From Magnetospirillum gryphiswaldense MSR-1 v2 (GTDB lineage Bacteria; Pseudomonadota; Alphaproteobacteria; Rhodospirillales; Magnetospirillaceae), in the NCBI RefSeq assembly GCF_000513295.1, contig NC_023065.1, positions 2,712,501 to 2,776,500 on the forward strand: 64,000 nt of DNA. Direction: 5' to 3'. Both the position numbers and the translations under genes were made by a program. Under the pieces are notes generated by a model that worked only from the letters and a program-made list of their open reading frames with translations, made no database searches and had not been told where the DNA came from. Shown one piece after another: positions 8,680-18,300 of this stretch; the stretch's first letter is position 1, and every line of letters begins with the position of its first letter.

Positions 8680-9513
8680 ATGCCCTCCATCCGCGAACAG
8701 ATCCTTGCCGCCCTGCTGGTGCGGCTGGAGGCCGTGCCCGGCGCCACGGCCAAGCGGGAAGCACCGTTGCCCGAGGCGGTGCCTGTCGGTGGTCTGATCA
8801 TCTTGCGTGACGGCGATCCCGGAGACCCGGAGGTGGTGTTGTCGCCCGTCACCTACCTCTGGGAACACCAGGCCGAGATCGAGATCATCCTCCAGCGCGG
8901 CCAGGACGACGACAGTGCTGCGCTGGATACCTTGTTGATGGCGGTGGGAGGCGCCCTGACCGCCGACCGTTCCCTCGGTGGTCTGGCCGAATGGCTGGAC
9001 TGGGGGGCTCCCAAGACCTCCGGCCTCGCCATCGACGGGGCTGCCGCCCTGCGCGGCGCCACGGTGCCGGTCCCCATGACCAAGGACGCTGTCGTGCCGC
9101 GTGGCATTCGCCTCAACAATCCCGGCAACATCAAGGAATCCCCCGGCGACAAGACCCAATGGCAGGGCGAGCGCGCCACCGATGACGATCCAGTGTTCGA
9201 GGAGTTCGTCAGCCCTGAAGCGGGCATTCGGGCGCTGACCCGCATTCTGCTCGGCTATCAACGCCGCTATGGCCTGAACACCGTCGCCGGAATCATCAAT
9301 CGTTGGGCGCCGGGCTGCGAGAACGACACCGGCTCCTATATCGCCCATGTCGCTTCTCGCCTGGGCGTGACGTCCGATCAGGCCATTGACCTGACCAAGG
9401 CCGACACCATGGCCGGACTGGTCGAAGCCATCATCCGCCATGAAAACGGCCAGCAGCCCTATGCCCGTGAGGTGATCCTGGCCGGAATTGGCATGGGGCT
9501 GGGGAGCGCCTGA
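8680..9513 (+). CDS. Chimeric phage gene: tail-terminator N-half fused to lytic/structural C-half
   Basis: The 277 residues fall into two unrelated halves. Residues 1 to about 130 (MPSIREQILAALLVRLEAV through GAAALRGATVPV) read as a tail-terminator protein encoded just after the joining genes in this phage type. From about residue 133, MTKDAVVPRGIRLNNPGNIK begins what looks like a complete second protein with its own Met, resembling virion structural/lytic proteins encoded beside holins. The simplest reading is that a deletion removed the tail tube, tape measure and fibre genes and joined the two frames. The ATG at 8680 was preferred to the GTG three bases upstream. Confidence 0.7.
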   Translation: MPSIREQILAALLVRLEAVPGATAKREAPLPEAVPVGGLIILRDGDPGDPEVVLSPVTYLWEHQAEIEIILQRGQDDDSAALDTLLMAVGGALTADRSLGGLAEWLDWGAPKTSGLAIDGAAALRGATVPVPMTKDAVVPRGIRLNNPGNIKESPGDKTQWQGERATDDDPVFEEFVSPEAGIRALTRILLGYQRRYGLNTVAGIINRWAPGCENDTGSYIAHVASRLGVTSDQAIDLTKADTMAGLVEAIIRHENGQQPYAREVILAGIGMGLGSA

Positions 9514-9515
9514 CC

Positions 9516-10115
9516 ATGAACCTGCTCGATCTCCTCGGCGATGCCGCCGCCATCGCCGCCAATCCTGTTGCCGGTCTCGCCAAGGTGGCGCTGGACGTCG
9601 CCCCCGACATCGCCAGCCTGTTCGGCGACGATGCCGAGAAGGCGGTCGGCAAGCTGGCAGACAGCGTCCGCGCCATCACCGGCACCGACGATCCCGACAA
9701 GGCTCGCGAAGTGCTGGCCGATCCCAATCTGGTGTTCCAGCTTCGCTCCCAGGCGCAAGGGTTCGCCCATGCCGAACGCATGCAGCAGATGACCGGGGCC
9801 ATCACCACGCTGACCGCCACCCTGGCCGACCGCCAGAACGCCCGCGCCAGGGACAGCGAATTCATCAAGGCCGGACGCAGCAACACCCGCGCCAACGTCC
9901 TGCTGGTCACCGCCGGACTCGGCATCGTTGGCGGCATCGGCTTCATGGTGTTCGGCCATGTGGACGGCAACACCGCCGTCGGTGGCTGCATCATCTCGGT
10001 GGTGACGCTGCTGGCGGGCAAGTTCGCCACCGCCTTCGACTTTGAATTCGGCGGATCGGCGGATGCCGAGCAGACCCGCACCTTGTTGGCGCAGGCCCCA
10101 CCTATCGGCAAGTAG
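9516..10115 (+). CDS. Holin (3TM, gene-transfer-release type)
   Basis: The 199-residue product has an N-terminal soluble helical part rich in Ala and Asp and a C-terminal pair of clear membrane segments (LLVTAGLGIVGGIGFMVFG, and CIISVVTLLAGKFATAF) ending in a short cytosolic tail. The stretch NARARDSEFIKAGRSNTRAN before the first helix is typical of 3TM holins from prophages and gene-transfer agents. It would permeabilise the inner membrane at lysis. It follows the chimeric gene by 2 bp, and the cassette ends at the terminator behind it. Confidence 0.75.
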   Translation: MNLLDLLGDAAAIAANPVAGLAKVALDVAPDIASLFGDDAEKAVGKLADSVRAITGTDDPDKAREVLADPNLVFQLRSQAQGFAHAERMQQMTGAITTLTATLADRQNARARDSEFIKAGRSNTRANVLLVTAGLGIVGGIGFMVFGHVDGNTAVGGCIISVVTLLAGKFATAFDFEFGGSADAEQTRTLLAQAPPIGK

Positions 10116-10136
10116 CCCACACTCCCATCCAACTGA

Positions 10137-10179
10137 CGCGGCCGACCGGGGGAGTCCTCTTCCTGGTCGGCCGCGTTTT
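10137..10179 (+). terminator. Rho-independent terminator ending the prophage late operon
   Basis: An 11-bp perfect stem (CGCGGCCGACC with its complement at 10165-10175) and a 17-nt loop are followed by TTTT. It lies 22 bp after the holin stop. Confidence 0.85.
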
Positions 10180-10435
10180 GCGTTTGTGGCCTGCGATAAG
10201 GCAGGCCAGTGGTGGGCTCAGGTCAGGGTCGCTGCCGTCCCCACCGCCGATCTTGATCCGCACCTCGTACGGCGTCTCCATCGGTCCCCGCGATTCAAGG
10301 GTCCGGGTCCCCTGATCAACTTGCTTTATCGATCCAGCATTCGTGCGTCGCCGTCGACCGCGTCGATGATGCTTCGCATCTCGAACGCCAATTCGGGGGG
10401 GTGACGGAAGCGTCTCGAATAGTCGGTCGCGCTCT
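10180..10435. other. Non-coding gap between prophage end and AraC gene
   Basis: No supported gene is visible. Open frames on both strands show no family pattern. No tRNA or integrase is present, so the right phage attachment site is not identified here. Confidence 0.5.
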
Positions 10436-11512
10436 TCACGCACCAGAGATAAAATGGTGTAAAGCCAGAGTTCTGCGGTATTCCGAAGGCGGAACGCCGA
10501 ATTGCCTGACGAAGGAGGCGGTGAACGAGGAGACATGGGCGTAACCGGCGCGATGGGAGATCGCCTTGATGGGGAGTTCCCCTTCCGCCAACAGGCGCGA
10601 TGCCACCTCCAGGCGCCGCTGCACCACCCATTCCATCACCGTGAGCCCCGTGGAGGCGCGGAAGGCGCGGGCTAGCTGCCTTTGGGATAGGCCGACGGCG
10701 CTGGCCAGGGTCTCCAAGGGCGGCAATCGCCCGAGGTCCGAGTGGAGCAGGTCGCAGACCGCCCGCATCTTGGCATTAGCCTTGTCGGACGGCTGCCGAT
10801 CATGAATGCGCCCGCCTTCCAGGTCGCTCAGCACCACTGCCAACAGGTTGAACAGTTGTCCATGCTGGTGGAGCCGTGACAAATCGCCGACGTAGGGTGA
10901 GGTGCGGATCTGGCCGATGAGTTGACGCATCGCCGCCGACATTTTCGGAGCTGCCACGTAATTCTCGCCACAGCCATCAATGAACTTCTCGATGACCGTA
11001 GGGACCCGCATACCCGCCAATATTGTCCGCAAGCGGTCCGCAGTGAACACCGGCGCGACCAAATCGGCGCATTCGTTCGGGCTCTGCTCGATACTGCACT
11101 GATCGCCGACTCTGCCGTGCAGAAAGAGACCATACCCCTCGGGCGTCTCGCTCAATACGTCTCCACCATCGAGTCCGACCTGCGCCCGCCCGGCCATCGG
11201 CATCCGCAGAATCAGAAAAGGACGCGGTGAAATAACCGTTCCCGTGATCTTGACCTGCCGGTTGAGATGAAGGCCTGCGTGAAAAATCCCATATTCTTCA
11301 TCCACAGGCTGGAAAGAGACCTGATGCCTTCCAAATTCCCTGGGGAGATTCTGTGACGTGGCGATGTCAGCCGAGCCAAAGCCGCTGGGCAACGACCATG
11401 TGGAGGCAAAGGGGATAAAGGGCTCTGCTGCGGGCGCATACGGCAGTGATGATGTTGCGCCATCAGTCGCGCCCGCTTTTAGCGAGCCCCGAGCGGCATT
11501 CATTTCATGCAC
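10436..11512 (-). CDS. AraC-family transcriptional regulator
   Basis: The 358-residue product has an N-terminal sensing region (about 1-235) and a C-terminal double helix-turn-helix. The first HTH is around LETLASAVGLSQRQLARAF and the second around IKAISHRAGYAHVSSFTASF, followed by the family end FGVPPSEYRR. The N-terminal part resembles AraC_binding_2-type proteins only in general layout. It is transcribed away from the second AraC gene at 11837 and the export locus behind it, so it is a likely regulator of that locus. Confidence 0.88.
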   Translation of the reverse strand: MHEMNAARGSLKAGATDGATSSLPYAPAAEPFIPFASTWSLPSGFGSADIATSQNLPREFGRHQVSFQPVDEEYGIFHAGLHLNRQVKITGTVISPRPFLILRMPMAGRAQVGLDGGDVLSETPEGYGLFLHGRVGDQCSIEQSPNECADLVAPVFTADRLRTILAGMRVPTVIEKFIDGCGENYVAAPKMSAAMRQLIGQIRTSPYVGDLSRLHQHGQLFNLLAVVLSDLEGGRIHDRQPSDKANAKMRAVCDLLHSDLGRLPPLETLASAVGLSQRQLARAFRASTGLTVMEWVVQRRLEVASRLLAEGELPIKAISHRAGYAHVSSFTASFVRQFGVPPSEYRRTLALHHFISGA

Positions 11513-11836
11513 CTTTATAGAAAGTGATCGGACATCGCATCAAGTGCAACTAGATTAGAACCAATCTTTATTCCGCGAAGCAATCATATTAAATTTAGCC
11601 TTCTGTGATTATAGTGCATCCGTCAGATAATGAAAGCCGCCCCGTATCCGGCGTGGCCGAAGGTAATGGACAACGGCGCCGACGAGCAGTCCATCGACAA
11701 GCGACAGTCATGACTTACGTCATGCTGTGCAGTCCATCCTAAATCAGATGTCGCAGCGCCTAAAGCAAGGCTGTTTACCGCGCCGTGTCAGTAATGGTGA
11801 ACTCCCCGTGCCGCACGATGTCGGCGCGGAGGGGGA
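11513..11836. promoter_or_regulatory. Divergent intergenic region between two AraC genes
   Basis: This 324-bp region carries the promoters of both AraC genes. It is AT-rich near 11550-11610. A perfect inverted repeat with arms CATGAC and GTCATG around TTAC lies at 11709-11724, about 112 bp before the second AraC start, and is a candidate operator. No open frame with coding character was seen. Confidence 0.5.
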
Positions 11837-12568
11837 ATGGACGTTAGCTTTCAGCACCTGAATGTCGGGCGTGGCCTAGATATCCTGCTGGCGAAGTCTG
11901 ATGTCCTGACGGGTTCGCCCCAGGCGGTGATCCACATTCAGCCCGACGATACAGAGAATGCGGTCGATATCGGTGATATCGCCGTTGCGATCCGCCTTTC
12001 CGCCGCGCGCCTCAGGACATTGCTCGGCAATGCTCCCATGGCCGACAGCCTGCTGTCGGGGGGGGCGTCGGCGAGTGATGGGGTTCACCTTCGCATCAAC
12101 AATTCCACCCTGGTTCGCCGTATCGCCCAGGACATCCGACACTCGAGCTATAAGGACACCTGCCTCAAGCTGTTCCTCCAAGGAAAAGTGGTTGAGCTGC
12201 TGGTGGAAAGCCTGTCCCAGCCCGAGGCCGTGGGGGAGCGCTCCAATGCCGTTACAGTTCGTGATCTATTGCTGGTCGACCCGGTCTCCCCCCCTTCCAT
12301 GACGGAACTGTCGCGCCTGCTCGGCGTGTCGCAACGTCGGTTGAGCAACGAATTCAAGGAAGCCTTCGGCATGAGGGTGCCGGAGTGGCTGGCCGACTGG
12401 CGCCTGACCCGTGGCCGCGATCTGGTGATGGAAGGCTCCACTTCCATGGCTGAGATCGCCGCTTCGCTGGGCTACGCCCATCTGTCCACCTTCACTGCCG
12501 CTTTCACCAAACGCTTCGGCGCCCCTCCTACCCGCCTGCGCGCCGGGAGCGCGGAGTCATCGCCATGA
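11837..12568 (+). CDS. AraC-family regulator, short, first gene of the export locus
   Basis: This 243-residue protein has a reduced N-terminal part and a full C-terminal AraC DNA-binding domain: HTH1 around MTELSRLLGVSQRRLSNEF, HTH2 around MAEIAASLGYAHLSTFTAAF, ending FGAPPTRLR. It resembles the divergently encoded 10436-11512 regulator in the DNA-binding half. A GGAGGGGGA ribosome site precedes the ATG. Its stop overlaps the start of the 89-aa tagged protein by 4 bp (ATGA), coupling the regulator to the export genes. Control of the locus by this protein is inferred from position. Confidence 0.85.
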   Translation: MDVSFQHLNVGRGLDILLAKSDVLTGSPQAVIHIQPDDTENAVDIGDIAVAIRLSAARLRTLLGNAPMADSLLSGGASASDGVHLRINNSTLVRRIAQDIRHSSYKDTCLKLFLQGKVVELLVESLSQPEAVGERSNAVTVRDLLLVDPVSPPSMTELSRLLGVSQRRLSNEFKEAFGMRVPEWLADWRLTRGRDLVMEGSTSMAEIAASLGYAHLSTFTAAFTKRFGAPPTRLRAGSAESSP

Positions 12569-12834
12569 GCAATACCATTCGCAAGCACCCAAGGATGAAT
12601 CTGGGTTTGATGGCCCTGGAGTCGCGTTGGAAGACCGCGCGGGACAATGGCGGCCACGTGGTTTCGCATCCAAGTGGGCTGCGGGGCCGTCCGGGAGGGG
12701 GGCAAGAAGCGGGAAAGCCGGTGCCAACTCCCCCGAAGACTGGCCTGCTTCACCGCGACAAGCCGGTGGGAAAACTCGCCTTCTCCAAACAACCCAAGCT
12801 GGCGGCGCGTAACGCCGCCATCCGCTTTTCCTAA
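12565..12834 (+). CDS. 89-aa miniature protein with both end tags of the giant exported proteins
   Basis: The N-terminus contains RKHPRMNLGLMALESRWK, matching RKRRNxxLGLMALEPRWM of the two giant proteins at 15384 and 21221. The C-terminus (GKLAFSKQ.KLAARNAAIRFS) matches their ends. The roughly 1400-1800 residues that separate these tags in the giants are replaced by about 40 Gly/Pro-rich residues. The DNA around the stop (gcgcgtaacgccgccatc through the following ggggata) is nearly identical to that after the first giant gene. It is therefore either a deletion relic of a third giant gene or a functional minimal substrate. The N-tag has lost Pro and the FDGAA part. Confidence 0.75.
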   Translation: MSNTIRKHPRMNLGLMALESRWKTARDNGGHVVSHPSGLRGRPGGGQEAGKPVPTPPKTGLLHRDKPVGKLAFSKQPKLAARNAAIRFS

Positions 12835-12851
12835 GACCAGGGGATATTCAT

Positions 12852-14600
12852 ATGACCTCCACCATGTCTCGCATGGCCCGCCTACTGGCCGCCGTCTCCA
12901 CCGCTGCCCTGCTGTCTGCCTGCGCGGTGACCCCGACGCCGTTCACCCAAGACGAGTTCTCGGCCAAAGCCAAGGCGGACCGCACTGCAATGTTCGAGGG
13001 CCAGGAGGTGATGACCAAGCCACTGACGCTCGCCGACGCGGTGGCCCGGGTGCTGAAATACAACCTGGATAAGCGGGCCAAAATGATGGATGAGGCGCTG
13101 GCTCTGGGGCAGACAAGCCTTGACCGCTTCGACCTGCTGCCCAAGCTGACAGCCAATGCGGGCTATACCGAGCGCTCGGCACCCAACGCCACACGCTCAC
13201 GCGATCTCTACACCCAGACAACCAGCACCTCGAACCCCAGCTATTCGGCGGATCGGTTTTCCATCACCAATGATCTGGGGCTGACCTGGAACATCCTGGA
13301 TTTCGGCGTCAGCTACTTTACCGCCCATCAGAACGCCGACCGGGCTTTGATTGCTCAAGAGAAGCGGCGCAAGACCGTCAATAATCTGGTCCAGGAGGTT
13401 CGCTTCACCTTCTGGCGAGCTGCCGCCGCGCAAACCCTGAAAGCCAAGGTGACCGAGACCATCGCCTCGGCCGAGACGGCGCTGAAGGATTCCGAGCGTG
13501 TTGAGGCGGAGAGGTTGAAGAACCCCACCGAATCCTTGCGCATCCAGAAGACCCTGCTGGAAAGCATCCGTCAGCTTGAAGCCATCGACCAGGAGCTAAC
13601 CACCGCCAAGGCCGAGCTGGCCGCCCTGATCAATGTGGCGCCGGGCAGCGACTTCAAGCTGGACGTACCCGATACTGGCGGCATGACCATCCCCGCTTGG
13701 TCCATGCCCATCGAGCAGATGGAAGAAGCGGCGCTGATCAACAACCCAGATCTACGCGAGCAGGACTACCAGAGCCGCATCGCCATCGACGACACCCATA
13801 AGGAAATCCTGAAGCTGCTGCCGGGCGTGACTCTCAGCTTCTCGCGCCAGTACGATTCCAACTCGTTCCTGATGGATAACCGCTGGAACGACGTGGGCAC
13901 CAAGGTTACCTGGAATTTGATCAACCTGCTATCGGCGCCCGACCGCCTTGCGCATACCGACAGCGCCGAAAAGGTAGCCGATGCCAAGCGCATCGCGCTC
14001 AGAATGGCGGTGCTGGCCCAGGTGCATGTGATCTCGCATCAGTTTGCCAGCGCGGCCAAGCAGTTCGAGCGCGCCGACAAGCTGTGGGGGATTGAGAAGC
14101 GCCTAGCCGATGCGTCCGGCAACCAGCAGCGTGGCGGCACGGCCAACGATATCGAGCGTATCAGCTCCGAGACCTCGGCCATCGCCGCCGAGCTTCGCCG
14201 CTTCCAGACCTATGCCCAGATGCAGTCGGCCTATGGCAAGCTGCAATCGACCATCGGCGCCGATCCGGTGCCTGACCGGGTAGCCTCCCATTCTCTGGAC
14301 GGCTTGTCCGGCGCCATCGTGCTGGCCATGCCGCCAGTGGTGAAGGCCGAACCGGTGCCGCAAGTTACTCCTGCTGTCATCGAGTCGGTGCCCCCCGATA
14401 GCCCAGCTCCCAAGCCGGAGCATCAGAGCACAATGACCTGGCTAGGCACGTTCATCTCCAACGGCCTCGCCAAGCCGGCCGAGGCGGCTCTGGTCGAGCC
14501 GGTGGCCGCACCCGAGCCCGAGCGTAAGGACCCTCTGGGTGACGGACTGGCTTGGTTGGGTGGCAAGATCAGCCGTATCGCGGATCGGATCGGGGAATGA
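12852..14600 (+). CDS. TolC-family outer-membrane lipoprotein (export channel)
   Basis: The 582-residue product has a lipoprotein signal with lipobox LLSAC (Cys24), then two long alpha-helical repeats with intervening beta segments, the OEP/TolC pattern (first repeat around LADAVARVLKYNLDKRAKMMDEALALG, second around EEAALINNPDLREQDYQSRI). After about residue 490 there is an extra Pro/Ala/Glu-rich tail of about 90 residues that ordinary TolC lacks. It is probably the trimeric outer-membrane exit duct for the tagged proteins. It starts 17 bp after the mini protein and overlaps the next gene by 4 bp. Confidence 0.85.
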   Translation: MTSTMSRMARLLAAVSTAALLSACAVTPTPFTQDEFSAKAKADRTAMFEGQEVMTKPLTLADAVARVLKYNLDKRAKMMDEALALGQTSLDRFDLLPKLTANAGYTERSAPNATRSRDLYTQTTSTSNPSYSADRFSITNDLGLTWNILDFGVSYFTAHQNADRALIAQEKRRKTVNNLVQEVRFTFWRAAAAQTLKAKVTETIASAETALKDSERVEAERLKNPTESLRIQKTLLESIRQLEAIDQELTTAKAELAALINVAPGSDFKLDVPDTGGMTIPAWSMPIEQMEEAALINNPDLREQDYQSRIAIDDTHKEILKLLPGVTLSFSRQYDSNSFLMDNRWNDVGTKVTWNLINLLSAPDRLAHTDSAEKVADAKRIALRMAVLAQVHVISHQFASAAKQFERADKLWGIEKRLADASGNQQRGGTANDIERISSETSAIAAELRRFQTYAQMQSAYGKLQSTIGADPVPDRVASHSLDGLSGAIVLAMPPVVKAEPVPQVTPAVIESVPPDSPAPKPEHQSTMTWLGTFISNGLAKPAEAALVEPVAAPEPERKDPLGDGLAWLGGKISRIADRIGE

Positions 14601-15358
14601 CACGTATTCGTCCAATCTCGGGACAGTGCGGGTTTGTCGCCCGCAGGAGATGGGCGGTCCCAGCTCTGTGCCTGCTGTCCTTCGGGGCGCAGGCGCAGGA
14701 GGCGGTGATTCCGGTGCAGTTGGTGGCGGTCAACTACACCAGCCTATCGGCAGAATTACCCGCCAAGATCGACCGCATCACCGTCAAGGAGGGCGAGCGC
14801 TTCAAGGAGGGCCAGCAACTGGTCGCCTTTGATTGCGTCATCCAGCGTGCCTTGGTGGACGAGGCCAGCGCGGTGCTGGCGGCAGCCGAGAAGTCCAAGG
14901 CGGTGCATAAGCGGCTGCTGGAACTGAATTCAACCGGCACGTTGGAGGCTGAGAAGTCGGGCTGGGACGCAGCTGTGGCTCAGGCCAAGCTCAACTCGGC
15001 CCGTGCCGTGGCCTCCAAATGCGCCATCCATGCGCCATTCACAGGCAGAGTGGTGGAGCAAAAGGCTCGCGCCTTCCAATACGTCCAGGTGGGCCAAGCC
15101 ATTCTGGACGTATTGGACGATTCCATCCTGAACGCCGAATTCATCGTGCCCTCGGCGGCGGTGACGACGCTGAAGCCCGGCACCGCCCTTCAGATCGCGG
15201 TTGACGAGACCAGGAAGACCTATCCGGCCAAGATCGCCCGCATCGGCGCCAAGGTCGATGCGGTCAGTCACTCGGTCAAAGTCACCGCTGAGATCAGGGG
15301 TGATTTCCCCGAACTGATGGCCGGGATGACCGGACGCGCCCAGATGACGGCACCATGA
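14597..15358 (+). CDS. Periplasmic adaptor (short HlyD/MFP-like)
   Basis: The 253-residue adaptor has a signal peptide (from MTRIRPISGQ, hydrophobic WAVPALCLLSFGAQA ending at about residue 36), a split lipoyl domain (IDRITVKEGERFKEGQQLVAFD and CAIHAPFTGRVVEQKARAFQYVQVGQ) flanking a short coiled hairpin, then a beta-barrel domain. The C-terminal membrane-proximal domain is short. The ATG at 14597 was chosen because it overlaps the tolC-like stop (ATGA) and gives a proper signal peptide. It would bridge inner-membrane components to the channel. Its 3' end is duplicated in the scar at 21064-21178. Confidence 0.85.
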   Translation: MTRIRPISGQCGFVARRRWAVPALCLLSFGAQAQEAVIPVQLVAVNYTSLSAELPAKIDRITVKEGERFKEGQQLVAFDCVIQRALVDEASAVLAAAEKSKAVHKRLLELNSTGTLEAEKSGWDAAVAQAKLNSARAVASKCAIHAPFTGRVVEQKARAFQYVQVGQAILDVLDDSILNAEFIVPSAAVTTLKPGTALQIAVDETRKTYPAKIARIGAKVDAVSHSVKVTAEIRGDFPELMAGMTGRAQMTAP

Positions 15359-15383
15359 GCGCCGATAACGTTGGAGAGCTATG

Positions 15384-18300
15384 ATGGGTAACATCAACCG
15401 CAAGCGCCGCAACTCCTCCCTGGGCCTGATGGCCCTGGAGCCGCGCTGGATGTTCGATGGCGCAGCTGCCTTCGACGCTGCCCATGCCGCGCCCGACGCG
15501 GCAGCCAAGGCGCTGATCCCTGATGCGCCCGCCCCAGTGCAGGTGCGCGCCGCCGATCCCTCCAAAGATGGCGGCAAAAAGGAGGTGGTGTTCGTCGATA
15601 CCTCCGTAGCCGGATACCAGGCGCTGGAAGCAGCGGTGAAGGCCGGTATTGAGATCGAGGAGATCGACGGGGCCAAAAGCGGCCTGGCCCAGATTGCCAA
15701 ATGGGCCGAAACCCATACGGGCTATGACAGCATCTCCATCCTGTCCCACGGTGCCGAGGCGACGCTGCAGATCGGCACCGACACCCTGCGTAGTGCCAGC
15801 TTGTCCGACGCCGTCACACAGGCGGAACTGGCCGAGATCGGCCATTCTCTGAACGTCGGGGGCGATCTGTTGCTCTATGGCTGCAACGTGGCCAAGGGGG
15901 CGGACGGCCAGCAGTTCATCGAGAATCTGGCCGTCGCCACTGGGGCCGACGTGGCGGCCTCTGCCGACACCACCGGATCGGCCGCCACCGGCGGCAACTG
16001 GATTCTAGAATACAGTTCCCATGATATTACAGCTTCGATGGTCGATGGCGAAAGCTGGGGCGGAGATCTGGGGTGGACCGCCCTCGGCAGCACAGGGTTC
16101 TCGGCGGGCGGCACCAACTACGAGTCTCTCGCCATCGCATCCGATGGCACGCCTTACGTCGCTTATACAGATTATGGAAACAGCCAAAAGCTGACGGTCA
16201 TGAAGTATTCCAGCGGTGCCTGGACGGCAGTCGGCGCGGCCGGAATTTCGAGCGGCGCGGCCTACTACCAGTCCCTCGCGATCGCGTCCGACGGCACGCC
16301 GTATGTGGCATTTCAGGACGCTGCGAATGCCAACAAGCTGACGGTGATGAAGTATACGGTGGCCGATGGGTGGAGCACCGTCGGAACGGTCGGAATCTCG
16401 GCGGGTAATGCTCAGAGGGAATCCCTCGCGATAGCCACCGACGGTACACTTTATGTTTCCTATCGAGACGCTGCTACCACTCCTGTCAACAAGCTGACGG
16501 TGAAGAAGTATACGGTGGCCGATGGGTGGAGCACCGTCGGAACGGCAGGTTTTTCGCCCGGTGAGGCCTCTTTCCAATCCCTCGCCATCACTTCCGATGG
16601 CACACCTTACATCGCGTTTACCGATTTTGGAAACAACCAAAAGCTGTCGGTCATGAAGTATGCCAGCGGTTCCTGGAGTCTCGTAGGAACGGCAGGATTT
16701 TCAGGATATCAAGCCTATTATATGACACTTCGCTTCTCCTCCGACAACACACCTTATGTCGGCTTTCAGGACGGTATGGGTTCAGCCAATAAAGAGACGG
16801 TGATGAAGTATGACGGCACCGCCTGGGTGCTGGTTGGCGCTCGGGGCTTTTCGTCTGGTAGCGTCGGCAACGGTGGCCAATCCCTTGCCATCGCAAGTGA
16901 TGACACACTTTACGTCGCCTATTGCGATAGCGATGTTAGCAGCAAGGTGACGGTGAAGCAGTACGACAGTGGCTCTTCGACTTGGACGACGGTCGGCACG
17001 GAGGGAATATCGGCAGGCCAAGCCTTAGCAGTTTCTCTTGCCATCGCCCCCAGCGGCACCTCGAATGCCGGGAAGCCTTATGTCGCCTACTACGACGGGG
17101 CCAATAGTGGTAAGGCAACGGTGATGTGGATGGCGCCTCCCGGCCCTGCGGCACCCACCGCGCCAACCTTGGACAGCAGCACCGACAGCGGCACCACCGG
17201 CGACGGCAAGACTAACTTTACCACTCCGGTCATCAAGGGTACCGGCGTCACCGCCGCGGCCACCATCACCCTGTACAAGGATGGCGTGGCCTGGGGGAGC
17301 ACGGTCACTGCCGACGGTTCGGGCAATTGGACCTTTACCGCGCCATCCGCCCTGGCCGACAACACCTATGCTGTCACCGCCACCCAGACCACCGGCGGGC
17401 TAACCTCCTCGGCTTCGTCGGCGCTGTCGCTGGTGATCGACGCCACCGCGCCTGTAATCTCTTCGGTAGCGTTGAATGCCAGCGCCTACAAGCTGGGCGA
17501 TACTGTTACGGTTACGTTGAACTCGGCCTATGACGCCCATGGCGCCTACACCTTGGCGGCCAGCACGTTGGATGGGGCCAGCCTGGGAAGCTGGAGCTAC
17601 ACCACCGGCTCGGGATCGGGCACGGCCAGCTTCACCGTGGTTGGCGGAACCACCGAGGTGATCAACGGGAATGTGGCGGTGAATATCGTGCTGACGGATG
17701 CAGTGGGCAATTCCAGCACCGCCTATACCACCGCCATCGCCAGCAAGACCATCGACACCCATGCCCCCACCGATATCGCGGTTGCTGGGTCAGATACCAC
17801 AACCCACGCTTATTCCGGTCTGACGGCGGGAACGACCGTGGGAACCCTGAGTGCCACCGACGCCAGCCCGGGAGAGACCTTCACCTATAGCCTCTCCGGC
17901 GCCGACGCTGCCAAGTTCCAGGTGGTGGGCGGCGTGCTCAAGGTGGCCGTTGGCCAGACCTTGGTAACCAACACTGTTTACAACGTCACCATCCAAGCAC
18001 AGGATTTGGGTGGAAACACTTTTACCAAGGCGTTTACCATCACGGGCGGCCCTGCGGCCCCCGCCGTGCCGACCTTGGACAGCAGCACCGACAGCGGCAC
18101 CACCGGCGACGGCAAGTCCAACTTCACCAGCCCGGTCATCAACGGCACCGGCGCTACCGCCGGGGCCACCATCACCTTGTACAAGGATGGCGTGGCCTGG
18201 GGGAGCACGGTCACTGCCGATGGTTCGGGCAATTGGACCTTCACCGCGCCTTCCGCCCTGGCCGACAACACCTATGCTGTCACCGCCACCCAGACCACCA

